DNA from: Romboutsia_E sp900604535
Lineage (GTDB): Bacteria > Bacillota > Clostridia > Peptostreptococcales > Peptostreptococcaceae
Assembly: GCF_900604535.1 (NCBI RefSeq)
Contig: NZ_UWOT01000013.1
Span: forward strand, 28,301 to 92,300
Reading direction: 5' to 3'
Length of the DNA: 64,000 nucleotides
The notes under the pieces were generated by a model. That model did not search any database and was not told the DNA's origin. It was given only the letters and a program-made list of their open reading frames with translations. Made by a program: the position numbers and the translations under genes. Below, in pieces: positions 53,532-61,969 of this stretch; positions within the stretch are counted from its first letter, which is position 1, and each line of letters opens with the position of its first letter.

Positions 53532-53790
53532 CTCGCCTCCTATGATTATTACATAGGGGCGAGATTATATACGCGGTACCACCCTAATTTATCTATGACT
53601 AATAGATATCTTAGTAGACTATAACGCATCCATCCGTTTTATCTTACTTTAGTTCAGATAAAAAGCTCCAAGGCCATCTTCAATAAATCCTTTAACGCTA
53701 GCTTTCACCTAATCTAGCTCTCTGTAGAAAAAATCATTATTTACTCTTCTTTTCATAGCTTTTATAAATACTATATTTATATTATTAACT
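53532..53790 (-). ncRNA. T-box riboswitch, methionine specifier
   Basis: The minus strand has the T-box sequence AGGGTGGTACCGCG (53585-53572). Stem I shows AGAGAGC and GGTGAAAGC elements and a specifier loop with GAAGATGGCC, in which AUG lies at 53677-53675. The terminator stem CTCGCCCCTATG/CATAGGAGGCGAG (53563-53532) is followed by T6. Uncharged tRNA-Met should pair with the T-box and prevent termination, raising metG. Exact 5' end is estimated. Confidence 0.95.
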
Positions 53791-53802
53791 TCTATATACA
53801 CT

Positions 53803-53823
53803 ATTATACATGTCTTGTACTAC
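53803..53823 (-). promoter_or_regulatory. Probable -10 region of the metG leader promoter
   Basis: A perfect TATAAT is at 53808-53803 on the minus strand. The -35 is poor (TTGTAG or TTACTT at short spacing). A start near 53796 gives a leader of about 300 bases, right for a T-box gene. Confidence 0.45.
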
Positions 53824-53893
53824 AAGTAATAATTTTTAAATCATTATTATTTTTTATTCTATTAAAATTATGTATTATTGTCAACTAGTGTTT

Positions 53894-54418
53894 CTATGTG
53901 AATATCAAATAACATATAAATACAGATGCTATTACACCTGCTATATGGCTTAGCATTGAACAAAGCAGTGTATGTCTTGTATTTTTTATTTTTAAGCTTC
54001 CATAATATATTGCCATTGTATAAAATATTGTTTCTGATGCTCCAACAATAGTTGATCCCATCTTCTCTACTAATGAATCTATACCTACCCTTTGTATTAG
54101 CTCGTTGTACATTCCAAGGGCTCCACTTCCTGATAAAGGTTTTATTATTATTAACCCAATTAATTCCTTTGGTATACTCATAATATTTGCTATTGGTTCA
54201 AATATAAACTCTAACATTTCAATACCTCTTCCTGCCTTAAATATACCTATCGCTAAAAATATGCCTATTATATATGGAAGTATTGACCATGCTGTTTTTA
54301 GTCCATCTATTGCACCCTTTACAAAACTTTCATATATATCTATCTTTTGTCTTTTACCATAAATAACTATATATAATATTATTATAGGTATTATCAAGTT
54401 AGAAAATATGTCCAACAT
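53894..54418 (-). CDS. spmB: Spore maturation protein B
   Basis: SpmB is a nucleoside-recognition (Gate) domain membrane protein that acts with SpmA in spore core dehydration in Bacillus. The 174-residue product has SILPYIIGIFLAIGIFKAGRGIEMLE and KPLSGSGALGMYNELIQRVG, both typical. Four to five hydrophobic segments are seen. Its start overlaps the spmA stop by one base, so the two are translationally coupled. It ends about 100 bases before the metG T-box promoter region. Confidence 0.93.
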   Translation of the reverse strand: MLDIFSNLIIPIIILYIVIYGKRQKIDIYESFVKGAIDGLKTAWSILPYIIGIFLAIGIFKAGRGIEMLEFIFEPIANIMSIPKELIGLIIIKPLSGSGALGMYNELIQRVGIDSLVEKMGSTIVGASETIFYTMAIYYGSLKIKNTRHTLLCSMLSHIAGVIASVFICYLIFT

Positions 54419-54975
54419 TATCTTTTATTCCTCCCTTGAAAAACTTTACATGTTATTATTCCAATAAAAGTAGAAATCATAGTTGCAAATAGTGTAGAAA
54501 TTATTATCTCATTAGGAAATTGTGAACCTGCATCTGCTCTTATCTTTAACATGGTAAAAGGTATTATTTGAATAGAAGATATATTTATAACTAAAAACAT
54601 AATCATATCATTACTTGCCGTATCTTTGTTTCTATTTAAATTTTGTAACTCGTTCATTGCTTTGAGTCCAAATGCTGTTGCTCCATTTCCAGCTCCAAGC
54701 ATATTTAATGCCATATTCATAACCATATAAGACATTGCTTTATGTCCTTTTGGCACAGAAGGAAATAATTTTTTCATTATGGGACTTAATTTTTCACCTA
54801 TCTTTTCTATTAAGCCAGAGTCTCTCGCTATGTTCATTATCCCCATCCAAAATGCCATAACCCCTGCAAGACTTATTGCAAATTCTATTGCCTTAGATGA
54901 CTCATTTAAAAGAACTGTATTTAACTCACCTAGATTTTGAAAATATACACTTCCTACTATTCCTATTACAATCAT
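54418..54975 (-). CDS. spmA: Spore maturation protein A, start uncertain
   Basis: SpmA is the partner of SpmB, with a Gate domain: LAGVMAFWMGIMNIARDSGLIEKIG, NMALNMLGAGNGATAFGLKAMNELQ. From the ATG at 54975 it is 185 residues, but no ribosome-binding site is close to that codon. The strong GAGGGGGGG lies about 30 bases upstream, and the frame is open through KIGKIWFYMIVIG, which looks like the usual N-terminal helix of SpmA. No ATG, GTG or TTG is found in frame there, only ATT at 55002-55000. An AUU start or a mutation may be involved. Confidence 0.9.
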   Translation of the reverse strand: MIVIGIVGSVYFQNLGELNTVLLNESSKAIEFAISLAGVMAFWMGIMNIARDSGLIEKIGEKLSPIMKKLFPSVPKGHKAMSYMVMNMALNMLGAGNGATAFGLKAMNELQNLNRNKDTASNDMIMFLVINISSIQIIPFTMLKIRADAGSQFPNEIIISTLFATMISTFIGIITCKVFQGRNKR

Positions 54976-55126
54976 ATAGAACCATATCTTTCCTATTTTA
55001 ATCCCCCCCTCTATAAATAATTTTATGTATAATAGGGACTAGTTTATACTTGAAAGTTGAGTTGTATTGTGTTTTAGTATAGGTATAGGTTTTTTTATAA
55101 TATTTAGTACTATAAGGAGAAAAATA

Positions 55127-56560
55127 ATGAGAAATTTAACACTTCTTACAGACTTATATCAACTTACTATGTTAAATGGGTATTTTGAAAAAAATATACA
55201 TGAAGATATAGTTGTGTTCGATATGTTCTTTAGAAAAAATGCATGCAAGGGTGGATACACAATAGTATGTGGAATTGAGCAATTAGTTGAATATATAAAT
55301 AATCTCCATTTCTCAGAAGAAGATTTAAAGTACTTAAAAAGTTTAAACTTATTCTCAGATAAATTCTTAGATTTTTTAAGGGATTTTAAATTTACTGGTG
55401 ATATTTATTCAGTTGAAGAAGGGACTATTATGTTCCCAAATGAGCCAATCGTAACAGTTAAAGCACCTCTATATCAAGCTCAACTTATAGAAACTGCTCT
55501 ACTTACTATAGTAAACTTCCAATCACTTATAGCAACAAAAGCATCTAAGGTATGCTATGCTGCACAAGGTGATCCTGTATTAGAGTTTGGACTTCGTCGT
55601 GCACAAGGACCAGATGCTGGTATCTATGGTGCAAGAGCTGCAGTAATAGGGGGCTGCAAAGCTACAGCTAATGTATTAGCTGGGAAAATGTTTAATATAC
55701 CAGTTGCTGGTACCCAAGCTCATAGCTGGATTCAAAAATTTGACACGGAACTAGAAGCCTTTGAAGCTTATGCTGATGTTTATCCAGATAAATGTTTACT
55801 TCTAGTTGATACTTATGATGTATTAAATAGCGGTGTTCCAAATGCTATAAAAGTATTTAAAAAATTAAGAGAAAATGGTCATAAGCCAGTTGGTATACGT
55901 ATAGATTCTGGTGATTTAGAATACTTGTCTGTTGAAGCTAAAAAAATGCTAAATGATGCAGGATTTTCTGATATAACTATAACTGCATCTAATGATTTAG
56001 ATGAACATACTATATCAGCCTTAAAATCTGGTGACTGTGCAGTTAACTCCTGGGGAGTTGGAACTAAATTAATAACTTCTGCTGATTCACCTTCTCTTGG
56101 TGGGGTATATAAATTAGCTGCTTCATTTGATGGTGATAAAATGGTTCCTAAGATAAAAATATCTGAAGATGCAGAAAAAATAAACAATCCAGGGTATAAA
56201 AAAGTTGTTAGAATATACAATAAAGAAAATAAAGCTGAAGCAGATTTAATAATGCTTCACGAAGAACAAATAGATACATCTAAACCTTTAAAAATATTCC
56301 ATCCTACATATACTTGGAAAGAAACTATATTTAAAGAATATACAGTTAAAGAACTTCATAAACCTTTATTTGTAAATGGAGAGTGCAAATTTAAACCTAA
56401 ATCAATTTCACAAATCCAAAAATATGTAGAATCAGAACTAGATACTTTATGGGATACATATAAAAGGCTTACATGTCCAAAAACATATAAGGTAGACTTA
56501 TCTGAGTGTCTTTGGAACTTAAAAACTAGTTTATTAGAAGAGAAAGTACTTCAAAAATAA
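55127..56560 (+). CDS. pncB: Nicotinate phosphoribosyltransferase
   Basis: PncB makes nicotinate mononucleotide from nicotinate and PRPP in NAD salvage. From the ATG at 55127 (MRNLTLLTDLYQLTMLNGYF), which follows aaggag, the protein is 477 residues; a 20-codon in-frame extension upstream has no ribosome-binding site. Motifs are EFGLRRAQGPDAGIYGARAA, GTQAHSWIQ and RIDSGDLEYLS, with the family's phosphate-binding region SWGVGTKLITS. It is on the plus strand with an Lrp-family gene 26 bases downstream, probably one unit. Confidence 0.96.
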   Translation: MRNLTLLTDLYQLTMLNGYFEKNIHEDIVVFDMFFRKNACKGGYTIVCGIEQLVEYINNLHFSEEDLKYLKSLNLFSDKFLDFLRDFKFTGDIYSVEEGTIMFPNEPIVTVKAPLYQAQLIETALLTIVNFQSLIATKASKVCYAAQGDPVLEFGLRRAQGPDAGIYGARAAVIGGCKATANVLAGKMFNIPVAGTQAHSWIQKFDTELEAFEAYADVYPDKCLLLVDTYDVLNSGVPNAIKVFKKLRENGHKPVGIRIDSGDLEYLSVEAKKMLNDAGFSDITITASNDLDEHTISALKSGDCAVNSWGVGTKLITSADSPSLGGVYKLAASFDGDKMVPKIKISEDAEKINNPGYKKVVRIYNKENKAEADLIMLHEEQIDTSKPLKIFHPTYTWKETIFKEYTVKELHKPLFVNGECKFKPKSISQIQKYVESELDTLWDTYKRLTCPKTYKVDLSECLWNLKTSLLEEKVLQK

Positions 56561-56586
56561 TAACATAAAATTAAAGGGGATTACAT

Positions 56587-57018
56587 ATGGATATTACTGA
56601 TTACAGAATTATAGAAATACTTCAAGATGACGGTAGAATTTCAATGAAAGATCTAGGTAAAATAGTTGGATTAACTTCTCCAGCTGTTTCTGAAAGAGTC
56701 AAAAGACTAGAGGAGTCAGGGGTAATCGAAGGATATAAAGCAATAGTTAACCCCGACGCTTTAGGCCGAGTTATAAAGGCATTTATACATATATCTCTTC
56801 CAAGTGGAATTGCTTATGAGCAATTTTTAGAAGTCGCTAGAAAAGATGATAGAATTGTTGAGTGTCATCATATAACTGGTGATGACTGTTCTCTTTTAAA
56901 AGTTATTGTAAAAGACATGTATGAATTAGAGAATGTAATTGATACTATAAAAACAATAGGTTCTACTAAGACTTCCGTAATATTATCAACTCCAATACAA
57001 TCGAAGTCTATACTATAA
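56587..57018 (+). CDS. Lrp/AsnC family transcriptional regulator
   Basis: The 143-residue protein has an N-terminal helix-turn-helix (DYRIIEILQDDGRISMKDLGKIVGLTSPAVSERVKRLEESGVI) and a C-terminal RAM (ligand-binding) domain with IVECHHITGDDCSLLKVIVKD. Lrp/AsnC proteins form oligomers that sense amino acids or other small molecules. It follows pncB closely and is closed by a strong terminator. A link between nicotinate salvage and this regulator is suggested only by position. Confidence 0.92.
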   Translation: MDITDYRIIEILQDDGRISMKDLGKIVGLTSPAVSERVKRLEESGVIEGYKAIVNPDALGRVIKAFIHISLPSGIAYEQFLEVARKDDRIVECHHITGDDCSLLKVIVKDMYELENVIDTIKTIGSTKTSVILSTPIQSKSIL

Positions 57019-57023
57019 TATAA

Positions 57024-57074
57024 AAAGACTATCATAAAATTAGTTCAAATAAACTTAATTCTATGATAGTCTTT
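57024..57074. terminator. Bidirectional terminator between the Lrp gene and the HD gene
   Basis: AAAAGACTATCATA and TATGATAGTCTTTT pair, with an inner AATTA/TAATT helix, and T or A runs lie on both sides. It serves two convergent genes. Confidence 0.88.
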
Positions 57075-57076
57075 TT

Positions 57077-57775
57077 TTACTTTCTTTTATAACGATATTC
57101 ATAATTAGTTAATATAAATTCCATATAAGTTTTTATTGTTCCAACCTTTTCATCTGGATTTAATAATTTTCTTGTAGATACTATATCTGCATATCCTAGA
57201 AGCATTATCCCAATTATATCTTCTCCTATTTTATCAAATACTTCAAATAAATTTTCCTTTGTTAAATTATTTTTTTTATAAAATACTAATAATATCATAT
57301 GATATCTTACATAGTTAAATAATGTATCTATTGATTTTTCACTTAATGATAATCTTTTTCCTAACTTTATCGCTATATCTCCCCCAATTTTTTCATGGCC
57401 TTTAAAGTGTACTCTCCCTGTTTCGTCTACTGTTTTAGCATCGGGTTTTCCAATATCATGTATAAATATCCCTAATTTTAATATTTCTAATCTACTAATA
57501 TTTGACTCTATTTTAGTGTTTAAATAGTCCCACACTAAATCTTTTAAATGTTCTGGAAAGAAGTTTTCATTATTTATCATATCTTCAAATTCCCTTAATG
57601 CATTTATAGAATGATCAAAGCAATTTACTACATGATATTTACATTCTCCTACTTCTTTCATTTCATTTATTTTAGGAACTATCTTTTCTAATTCTTTATT
57701 TTTGTCTAAAATTTTAAATTCTTTACTAGTATTTTTAAGACTTAAACTTTTTAATATACTTTCTTTTAGTTCCAT
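57077..57775 (-). CDS. HD-domain protein
   Basis: The 232-residue protein contains an HD phosphohydrolase domain: CFDHSINAL (first His), LGIFIHDIGKPDAKT (His-Asp pair) and GHEKIGGDIAIKLGKRL. The layout resembles the HD half of tRNA nucleotidyltransferase-like enzymes, but no nucleotidyltransferase domain is present. The natural substrate is unknown. The ATG at 57775 (MELKES) lies after GGGGTG and is preferred to a GTG nine bases earlier. It follows rsmI by 25 bases, in the same direction. Confidence 0.85.
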   Translation of the reverse strand: MELKESILKSLSLKNTSKEFKILDKNKELEKIVPKINEMKEVGECKYHVVNCFDHSINALREFEDMINNENFFPEHLKDLVWDYLNTKIESNISRLEILKLGIFIHDIGKPDAKTVDETGRVHFKGHEKIGGDIAIKLGKRLSLSEKSIDTLFNYVRYHMILLVFYKKNNLTKENLFEVFDKIGEDIIGIMLLGYADIVSTRKLLNPDEKVGTIKTYMEFILTNYEYRYKRK

Positions 57776-57800
57776 ATATATCACCCCGAATGTTTCTAAT

Positions 57801-58634
57801 TTACAAGTCTAAAACTTGTTTATATACTACATCTTTTTTAAGTTTTCTTTCTTTACATACTGTTTTTATAGCGTCTTTTTTGTCAATTCCATTTTTAATT
57901 AATTCTATGACATATTCTCTTTCTGTTAGCTCATCATAGTTATTTTTTTGAGTTTTTTCACCCTTAAAACCATCTACTATTAATACGAACTCACCTTTAA
58001 CTTCCCTTTCATTAAATATCTCTATTGCTTTGTCTATATCTTCTCTTATTATTTCTTGGTATTTTTTTGTAAGCTCTCTATTAATAGAAATTTTTCTATT
58101 ACCTAATACTTTACTCATATCTTTTAATGTATCTTTTAATCTATGAGGAGATTCGTAAAATATCATGGTTCTAGTTTCCTCTTTTACATTCTCTAATTGC
58201 TCTCTTCTAGTTTTTTTATCTCTATCTAAAAATCCTTCAAAAGCAAACTTTCTAGTATTTAATCCAGAACCCACTAATGCAGTTACAAATGCTGTTGCTC
58301 CTGGCAAAACTTCTATTTCTATATTATTTTCAATAGCTTCCCTTATTATATCTTCTCCTGGATCAGAGATTCCTGGCATTCCTGCATCACTTATCAGTGC
58401 TATATTTTCACCTTCAAGTAATTTATTAATTAAATATCCACCTTTAGAATCTTTATTGTGTTCATGATAGCTTGTTAATGGTTTTGTAATATCAAAATGA
58501 TTTAAAAGTCTTATACTATGTCTTGTATCCTCTGCAGCTATCAAATCTACTTCATTTAAAACTCTTAAAGTTCTATAAGTTATGTCCTCTAAATTGCCTA
58601 TTGGTGTTGGACATATATATAATTTACCACTCAT
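57801..58634 (-). CDS. rsmI: 16S rRNA (cytidine-1402-2'-O)-methyltransferase
   Basis: RsmI methylates C1402 in the ribosomal decoding centre. The 277-residue protein has the family start LYICPTPIGNLEDITYRTLRVL, AEDTRHSIRLLNHF, SYHEHN, ISDAGMPGISDPG and the SAM-binding GATAFVTALVGSGL. The C-terminal region (KKDAIKTVCKERKLKKDVVYKQVL) is usual. It starts 5 bases after yabB's stop, so both form one unit, as in Bacillus (yabB-yazA-yabC; yazA is absent here). Confidence 0.96.
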   Translation of the reverse strand: MSGKLYICPTPIGNLEDITYRTLRVLNEVDLIAAEDTRHSIRLLNHFDITKPLTSYHEHNKDSKGGYLINKLLEGENIALISDAGMPGISDPGEDIIREAIENNIEIEVLPGATAFVTALVGSGLNTRKFAFEGFLDRDKKTRREQLENVKEETRTMIFYESPHRLKDTLKDMSKVLGNRKISINRELTKKYQEIIREDIDKAIEIFNEREVKGEFVLIVDGFKGEKTQKNNYDELTEREYVIELIKNGIDKKDAIKTVCKERKLKKDVVYKQVLDL

Positions 58635-58639
58635 ATATC

Positions 58640-59389
58640 TTACTCTCCTATATCTTCATTTGCGTATATATCATTTATTTCTTTTGTATATTTCCCATCT
58701 TCTCCATAAACATATAAAGGATCTAATATTTTAAGTTCTGGCTTTCCATCTTTTATAAATTCAACTAAAAGTAAATTAGGAGCTTTATTTGCTCTTGGAT
58801 GAACAAATTGTACTACCTTCGGCTCTAGTCTGTACTTTCTTCCAAGTTCTATTATATCTACTAGTCTAGTTGGTCTATGTATCATATAAAACTTACCTCT
58901 AGGCATTACTAATCTTGATGCGGCTCTTATAACGTCCTCTAAATTGCATTTTACTTCATGTCTAGATATTGCTTTTTTATCATTAGGATTTTTTATCCCA
59001 TCCATATGCATATACGGAGGGTTAGAAGTAACCACATGGAATTCATGAACTCCTAATTCTTTATCTATAGTCTTTATATCTGCATTTACTATTTGAACTC
59101 TATCTTCTAAGTTATTTAATTTTACAGAACGAGTAGCCATTTCGTATACTTCTTCTTGTATTTCAACACCTACTATTTTTTTTGCCTTACTTTTTCCTGC
59201 TATAAGTATTGGTATTATGCCTGTTCCAGTTCCTAAATCAGCTACATTAGCATCTTTTTTTACCTTTGCAAAATTAGCTAAAAGTACTGCGTCTATTCCA
59301 AAACAAAATCCAGTTGTATCTTGTATTAATTTTAATCCTTTTAATTGTAAATCATCTATTCTTTCAGTGTCTTTTAATTTTATGTCCAT
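58640..59389 (-). CDS. tRNA1(Val) adenine-N6 methyltransferase-like (YabB/TrmN6 family)
   Basis: The 249-residue SAM-dependent methyltransferase has the SAM loop VADLGTGTGIIPILIAGKSK, acidic loop VGVEIQEEVYEMATR, and the N6-adenine motif TSNPPYMHMDG (NPPY). The family modifies A37 of tRNA-Val in E. coli; the B. subtilis YabB orthologue has the same neighbours (ricT upstream, rsmI downstream). Length fits. The ATG follows aaggagat and starts 46 bases after the ricT stop, with a weak hairpin between. Confidence 0.88.
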   Translation of the reverse strand: MDIKLKDTERIDDLQLKGLKLIQDTTGFCFGIDAVLLANFAKVKKDANVADLGTGTGIIPILIAGKSKAKKIVGVEIQEEVYEMATRSVKLNNLEDRVQIVNADIKTIDKELGVHEFHVVTSNPPYMHMDGIKNPNDKKAISRHEVKCNLEDVIRAASRLVMPRGKFYMIHRPTRLVDIIELGRKYRLEPKVVQFVHPRANKAPNLLLVEFIKDGKPELKILDPLYVYGEDGKYTKEINDIYANEDIGE

Positions 59390-59407
59390 ATATATCTCCT
59401 TATTTTT

Positions 59408-59432
59408 AAAGGGTAGGAAAATCCTACCCCTT
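59408..59432 (-). terminator. Possible weak terminator after ricT
   Basis: GGGGTAGGA and TCCTACCC form a stable short hairpin with a 2-4 base loop; the tract after it (TTTAAAAATAA) is a poor U run. Partial termination between ricT and yabB is plausible. Confidence 0.5.
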
Positions 59433-59435
59433 ATT

Positions 59436-60323
59436 TTAATCTTCTAATTTCTTTAACTCTCTTAATGTTGCTGCATCTATCTGGTCATCTCTGTTTTTGC
59501 AGCATCCCCCACACTTCTTAGCTTCTTGTAGTACTTTTATCTCTTCTCTCATACATATTTTTATAGTTTTGTCATTAAATTCAATCTTAGCTTGTTCTAA
59601 TAAAGGATTTACTTCTATTACTTTACCTTTATTTCCACTTACCTTTACTAAATCTCCTACGCTAGGCATTTTTTCTATAGCTTCTACATATACATCATGT
59701 TCATACTTTAAGCAACAGAATAATCTTCCGCATATACCAGATATTTTAGTAGGATTTAGTGATAAACTTTGATCTTTTGCCATTTTTATAGAAACAGGTT
59801 GGAAATCTCCAAGCCATGTAGAACAGCATAAACTTCTTCCACATGGTCCAAGTCCTCCAATTGATTTTGCTTCATCTCTAACTCCAATTTGTCTTAATTC
59901 AATTCTTGTTTTAAATATTGATGCTAAATCTTTTACAAGTTCTCTAAAATCTATTCTTCCTTCTGCTGTAAAATAAAATATTAATTTATTTCTATCGAAA
60001 GTATATTCGCAATCTATTAAGAACATAGTAAGGTCATGCTCTTTTATTTTTTGCTGACATAACTCAAAAGTTTCTTTAGCTTTTTCTTTATTTTCCTGAT
60101 ATATATTAGTATCTTCAGGAGTAGCAATTCTTATTATAGGTTTTAATGGTGATACTAATTTACTTTCATCTATTTCTTTTGGTCCAACTATAACTGTACC
60201 ATATTCTAAACCTCTTGCTGTTTCTACTACTACATCTGTATTTTGCTCTATCTCAAAATCTACAGGATCAAAATAGTAAATTTTACCTGCATTTTTGAAC
60301 CTAACACCCACTATTTTTATCAT
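59436..60323 (-). CDS. ricT: RicT (YaaT), PSP1-domain Y-complex subunit
   Basis: RicT forms the Y-complex with RicA and RicF, carries iron-sulphur clusters, and supports RNase Y processing and Spo0A activation in Bacillus. The 295-residue protein has the PSP1 domain and conserved cysteines in LGPCGRSLCCSTWLG and ICGRLFCCLKYEHDVY, with more near the end (KKCGGCCKN). It overlaps holB by four bases (ATGA), indicating coupling, as in the Bacillus order holB-yaaT. RicA and RicF are not in the window. Confidence 0.95.
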   Translation of the reverse strand: MIKIVGVRFKNAGKIYYFDPVDFEIEQNTDVVVETARGLEYGTVIVGPKEIDESKLVSPLKPIIRIATPEDTNIYQENKEKAKETFELCQQKIKEHDLTMFLIDCEYTFDRNKLIFYFTAEGRIDFRELVKDLASIFKTRIELRQIGVRDEAKSIGGLGPCGRSLCCSTWLGDFQPVSIKMAKDQSLSLNPTKISGICGRLFCCLKYEHDVYVEAIEKMPSVGDLVKVSGNKGKVIEVNPLLEQAKIEFNDKTIKICMREEIKVLQEAKKCGGCCKNRDDQIDAATLRELKKLED

Positions 60324-61255
60324 TTTATCACCTCATATATGTTTAAAGCCATAACCTGTATACTTACACTAAAGTTACAATTGCTTCTCATCTTTCTTTT
60401 AGTTTCCTCTATTATATCAATAATTTTAGAGACTTGCGAATAAGTAATTCTTTTACTCATATTTTGTATAAAGGTAATTCTATCTCCATTGATGATCATA
60501 TCTTTATCAACTCTTCCCATACACATCATTATATCTCTAAAGTAATTAATCATCATATCAAGTACAACAATAACTTTATCCTTATATTTGTCCATGTCAG
60601 TTGATATATTTAAAATCTCAACCATATTTTTATCTAGTATGTCTTGTATGTACTTTTGTATATCATCTCTCATTATAGAAAAATCAGCTGACTCTGATAA
60701 CTCTAAAGCTTTTTCTATGCTTCCTCTAGAAAAATTAGATAACAGTATCGCTCTATTCTCTTCTATTCCTTTATCCATTAAATATTGTTTTAAATCTATA
60801 ATAGATATTGGTAAAAACTTTATTATCTCACATCTAGACTTTATAGTTGGTAATAAAGACTCTTTATTATTAGTAATCAAAATTATTATAGCATACTCTG
60901 GTGGTTCTTCTAATGTTTTTAACAATGCATTCTGAGACTCTATCGTCATCTTTTCAGCATGATTAATTATATACATTTTATATTTGCTATGCGGTTTTAT
61001 AATTATATCTGATTGTATCTCTCTTATTTGAGCTATTTTTATACTATTTCCTGTTGGCTCTATTTTTATATAATCAGGACTATTTTCTGCATTTTCTACA
61101 TTAATAAGTATATTTCCAAATTCCTTAGCAAACAAATACTTACCTATTCCATCGATACCTTCAAACATGTATGCATGGTTAACTTTATCATTTTTTATAG
61201 AGTTTGTTATATATTTTTTTGCAAACTCCTGACCTATTATATTTTTAAAATACAT
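60320..61255 (-). CDS. holB: DNA polymerase III delta' subunit
   Basis: HolB is the delta' part of the clamp loader. The 311-residue AAA+ protein starts MYFKNIIGQEFAKKYITNSIK and has a degenerate P-loop (EGIDGIGKYLFAKEFG, with Tyr where Thr or Ser usually follows Lys) and the sensor/SRC region LLPTIKSRCEIIKF. Delta' need not hydrolyse ATP, so the changed loop is compatible with function. The four-cysteine zinc module of many delta' proteins is not seen. It lies between tmk and ricT; the Bacillus genes yaaQ and yaaR are absent here. Confidence 0.92.
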   Translation of the reverse strand: MYFKNIIGQEFAKKYITNSIKNDKVNHAYMFEGIDGIGKYLFAKEFGNILINVENAENSPDYIKIEPTGNSIKIAQIREIQSDIIIKPHSKYKMYIINHAEKMTIESQNALLKTLEEPPEYAIIILITNNKESLLPTIKSRCEIIKFLPISIIDLKQYLMDKGIEENRAILLSNFSRGSIEKALELSESADFSIMRDDIQKYIQDILDKNMVEILNISTDMDKYKDKVIVVLDMMINYFRDIMMCMGRVDKDMIINGDRITFIQNMSKRITYSQVSKIIDIIEETKRKMRSNCNFSVSIQVMALNIYEVIK

Positions 61256-61274
61256 ATTTACCTCTCCAAATAGG

Positions 61275-61949
61275 TTATATATTTTCCTTAACTATATTAT
61301 ATATTTCTTCATGTATATCTTCTATTGTTCTTAGTTCTCCATCTTTAACACAATTTATTTTCTTCCAATCATATTTGTCTGCTATATATAATGAATTATT
61401 ATAACATTTTATTAAATAATCTATATCACTTTCATGTATATCTTTTTTATCTTCACCTGTTATCTTATTTTTTCTATTTTCCATTAGTTTTTGACTAAAC
61501 TCTATTGGAACATCTAAGAATATAACACAATCTGGTTTTGGTATTTTATATATGTTAAATTCATAATCAACCAACCAATCTAGGTATTTATCTCTACTAT
61601 CTTCATCCATTTTAGAAGCCTGGTGTACCATATTAGATGTTGTATATCTATCTGCTATAATTATTCCACCATTATTATAGAAATCTTCCCATTCTGTTTT
61701 AAATGATGCATATCTATCTGCTGCATAAAATGTAGATGCTATATAAGGATCTACATCTGAAGGATTTTTCCCAAAATCTCCTCTTAAATACATCTTTACT
61801 AAAGCTGATGATTCACCATCATAATTAGGATATTCTACTTTTCTTACATTACTACATTCTCTTGATAATCTATCAAATAACTTTTTCGTTTGAGTTGCCT
61901 TTCCACTAGCATCAGAACCACTCTCTATGATTATTAATTTACCTTTCAT
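61275..61949 (-). CDS. tmk: Thymidylate kinase family protein
   Basis: Thymidylate kinase makes dTDP from dTMP. The 224-residue protein has a P-loop IIIESGSDASGKATQTKKL instead of the usual FEGxDGSGKTT, the DR(Y/H) motif IIADRYTTSNMVHQ and PDCVIFLDVPIEFSQKLM. This divergent form occurs in clostridia. Position right before holB supports the name. The residues KLMENRKNKITGEDKKDIHE form the expected lid. I cannot exclude a related deoxynucleoside kinase specificity. Confidence 0.88.
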   Translation of the reverse strand: MKGKLIIIESGSDASGKATQTKKLFDRLSRECSNVRKVEYPNYDGESSALVKMYLRGDFGKNPSDVDPYIASTFYAADRYASFKTEWEDFYNNGGIIIADRYTTSNMVHQASKMDEDSRDKYLDWLVDYEFNIYKIPKPDCVIFLDVPIEFSQKLMENRKNKITGEDKKDIHESDIDYLIKCYNNSLYIADKYDWKKINCVKDGELRTIEDIHEEIYNIVKENI

Positions 61950-61969
61950 ACTCTGTCCTCCATAGATAA

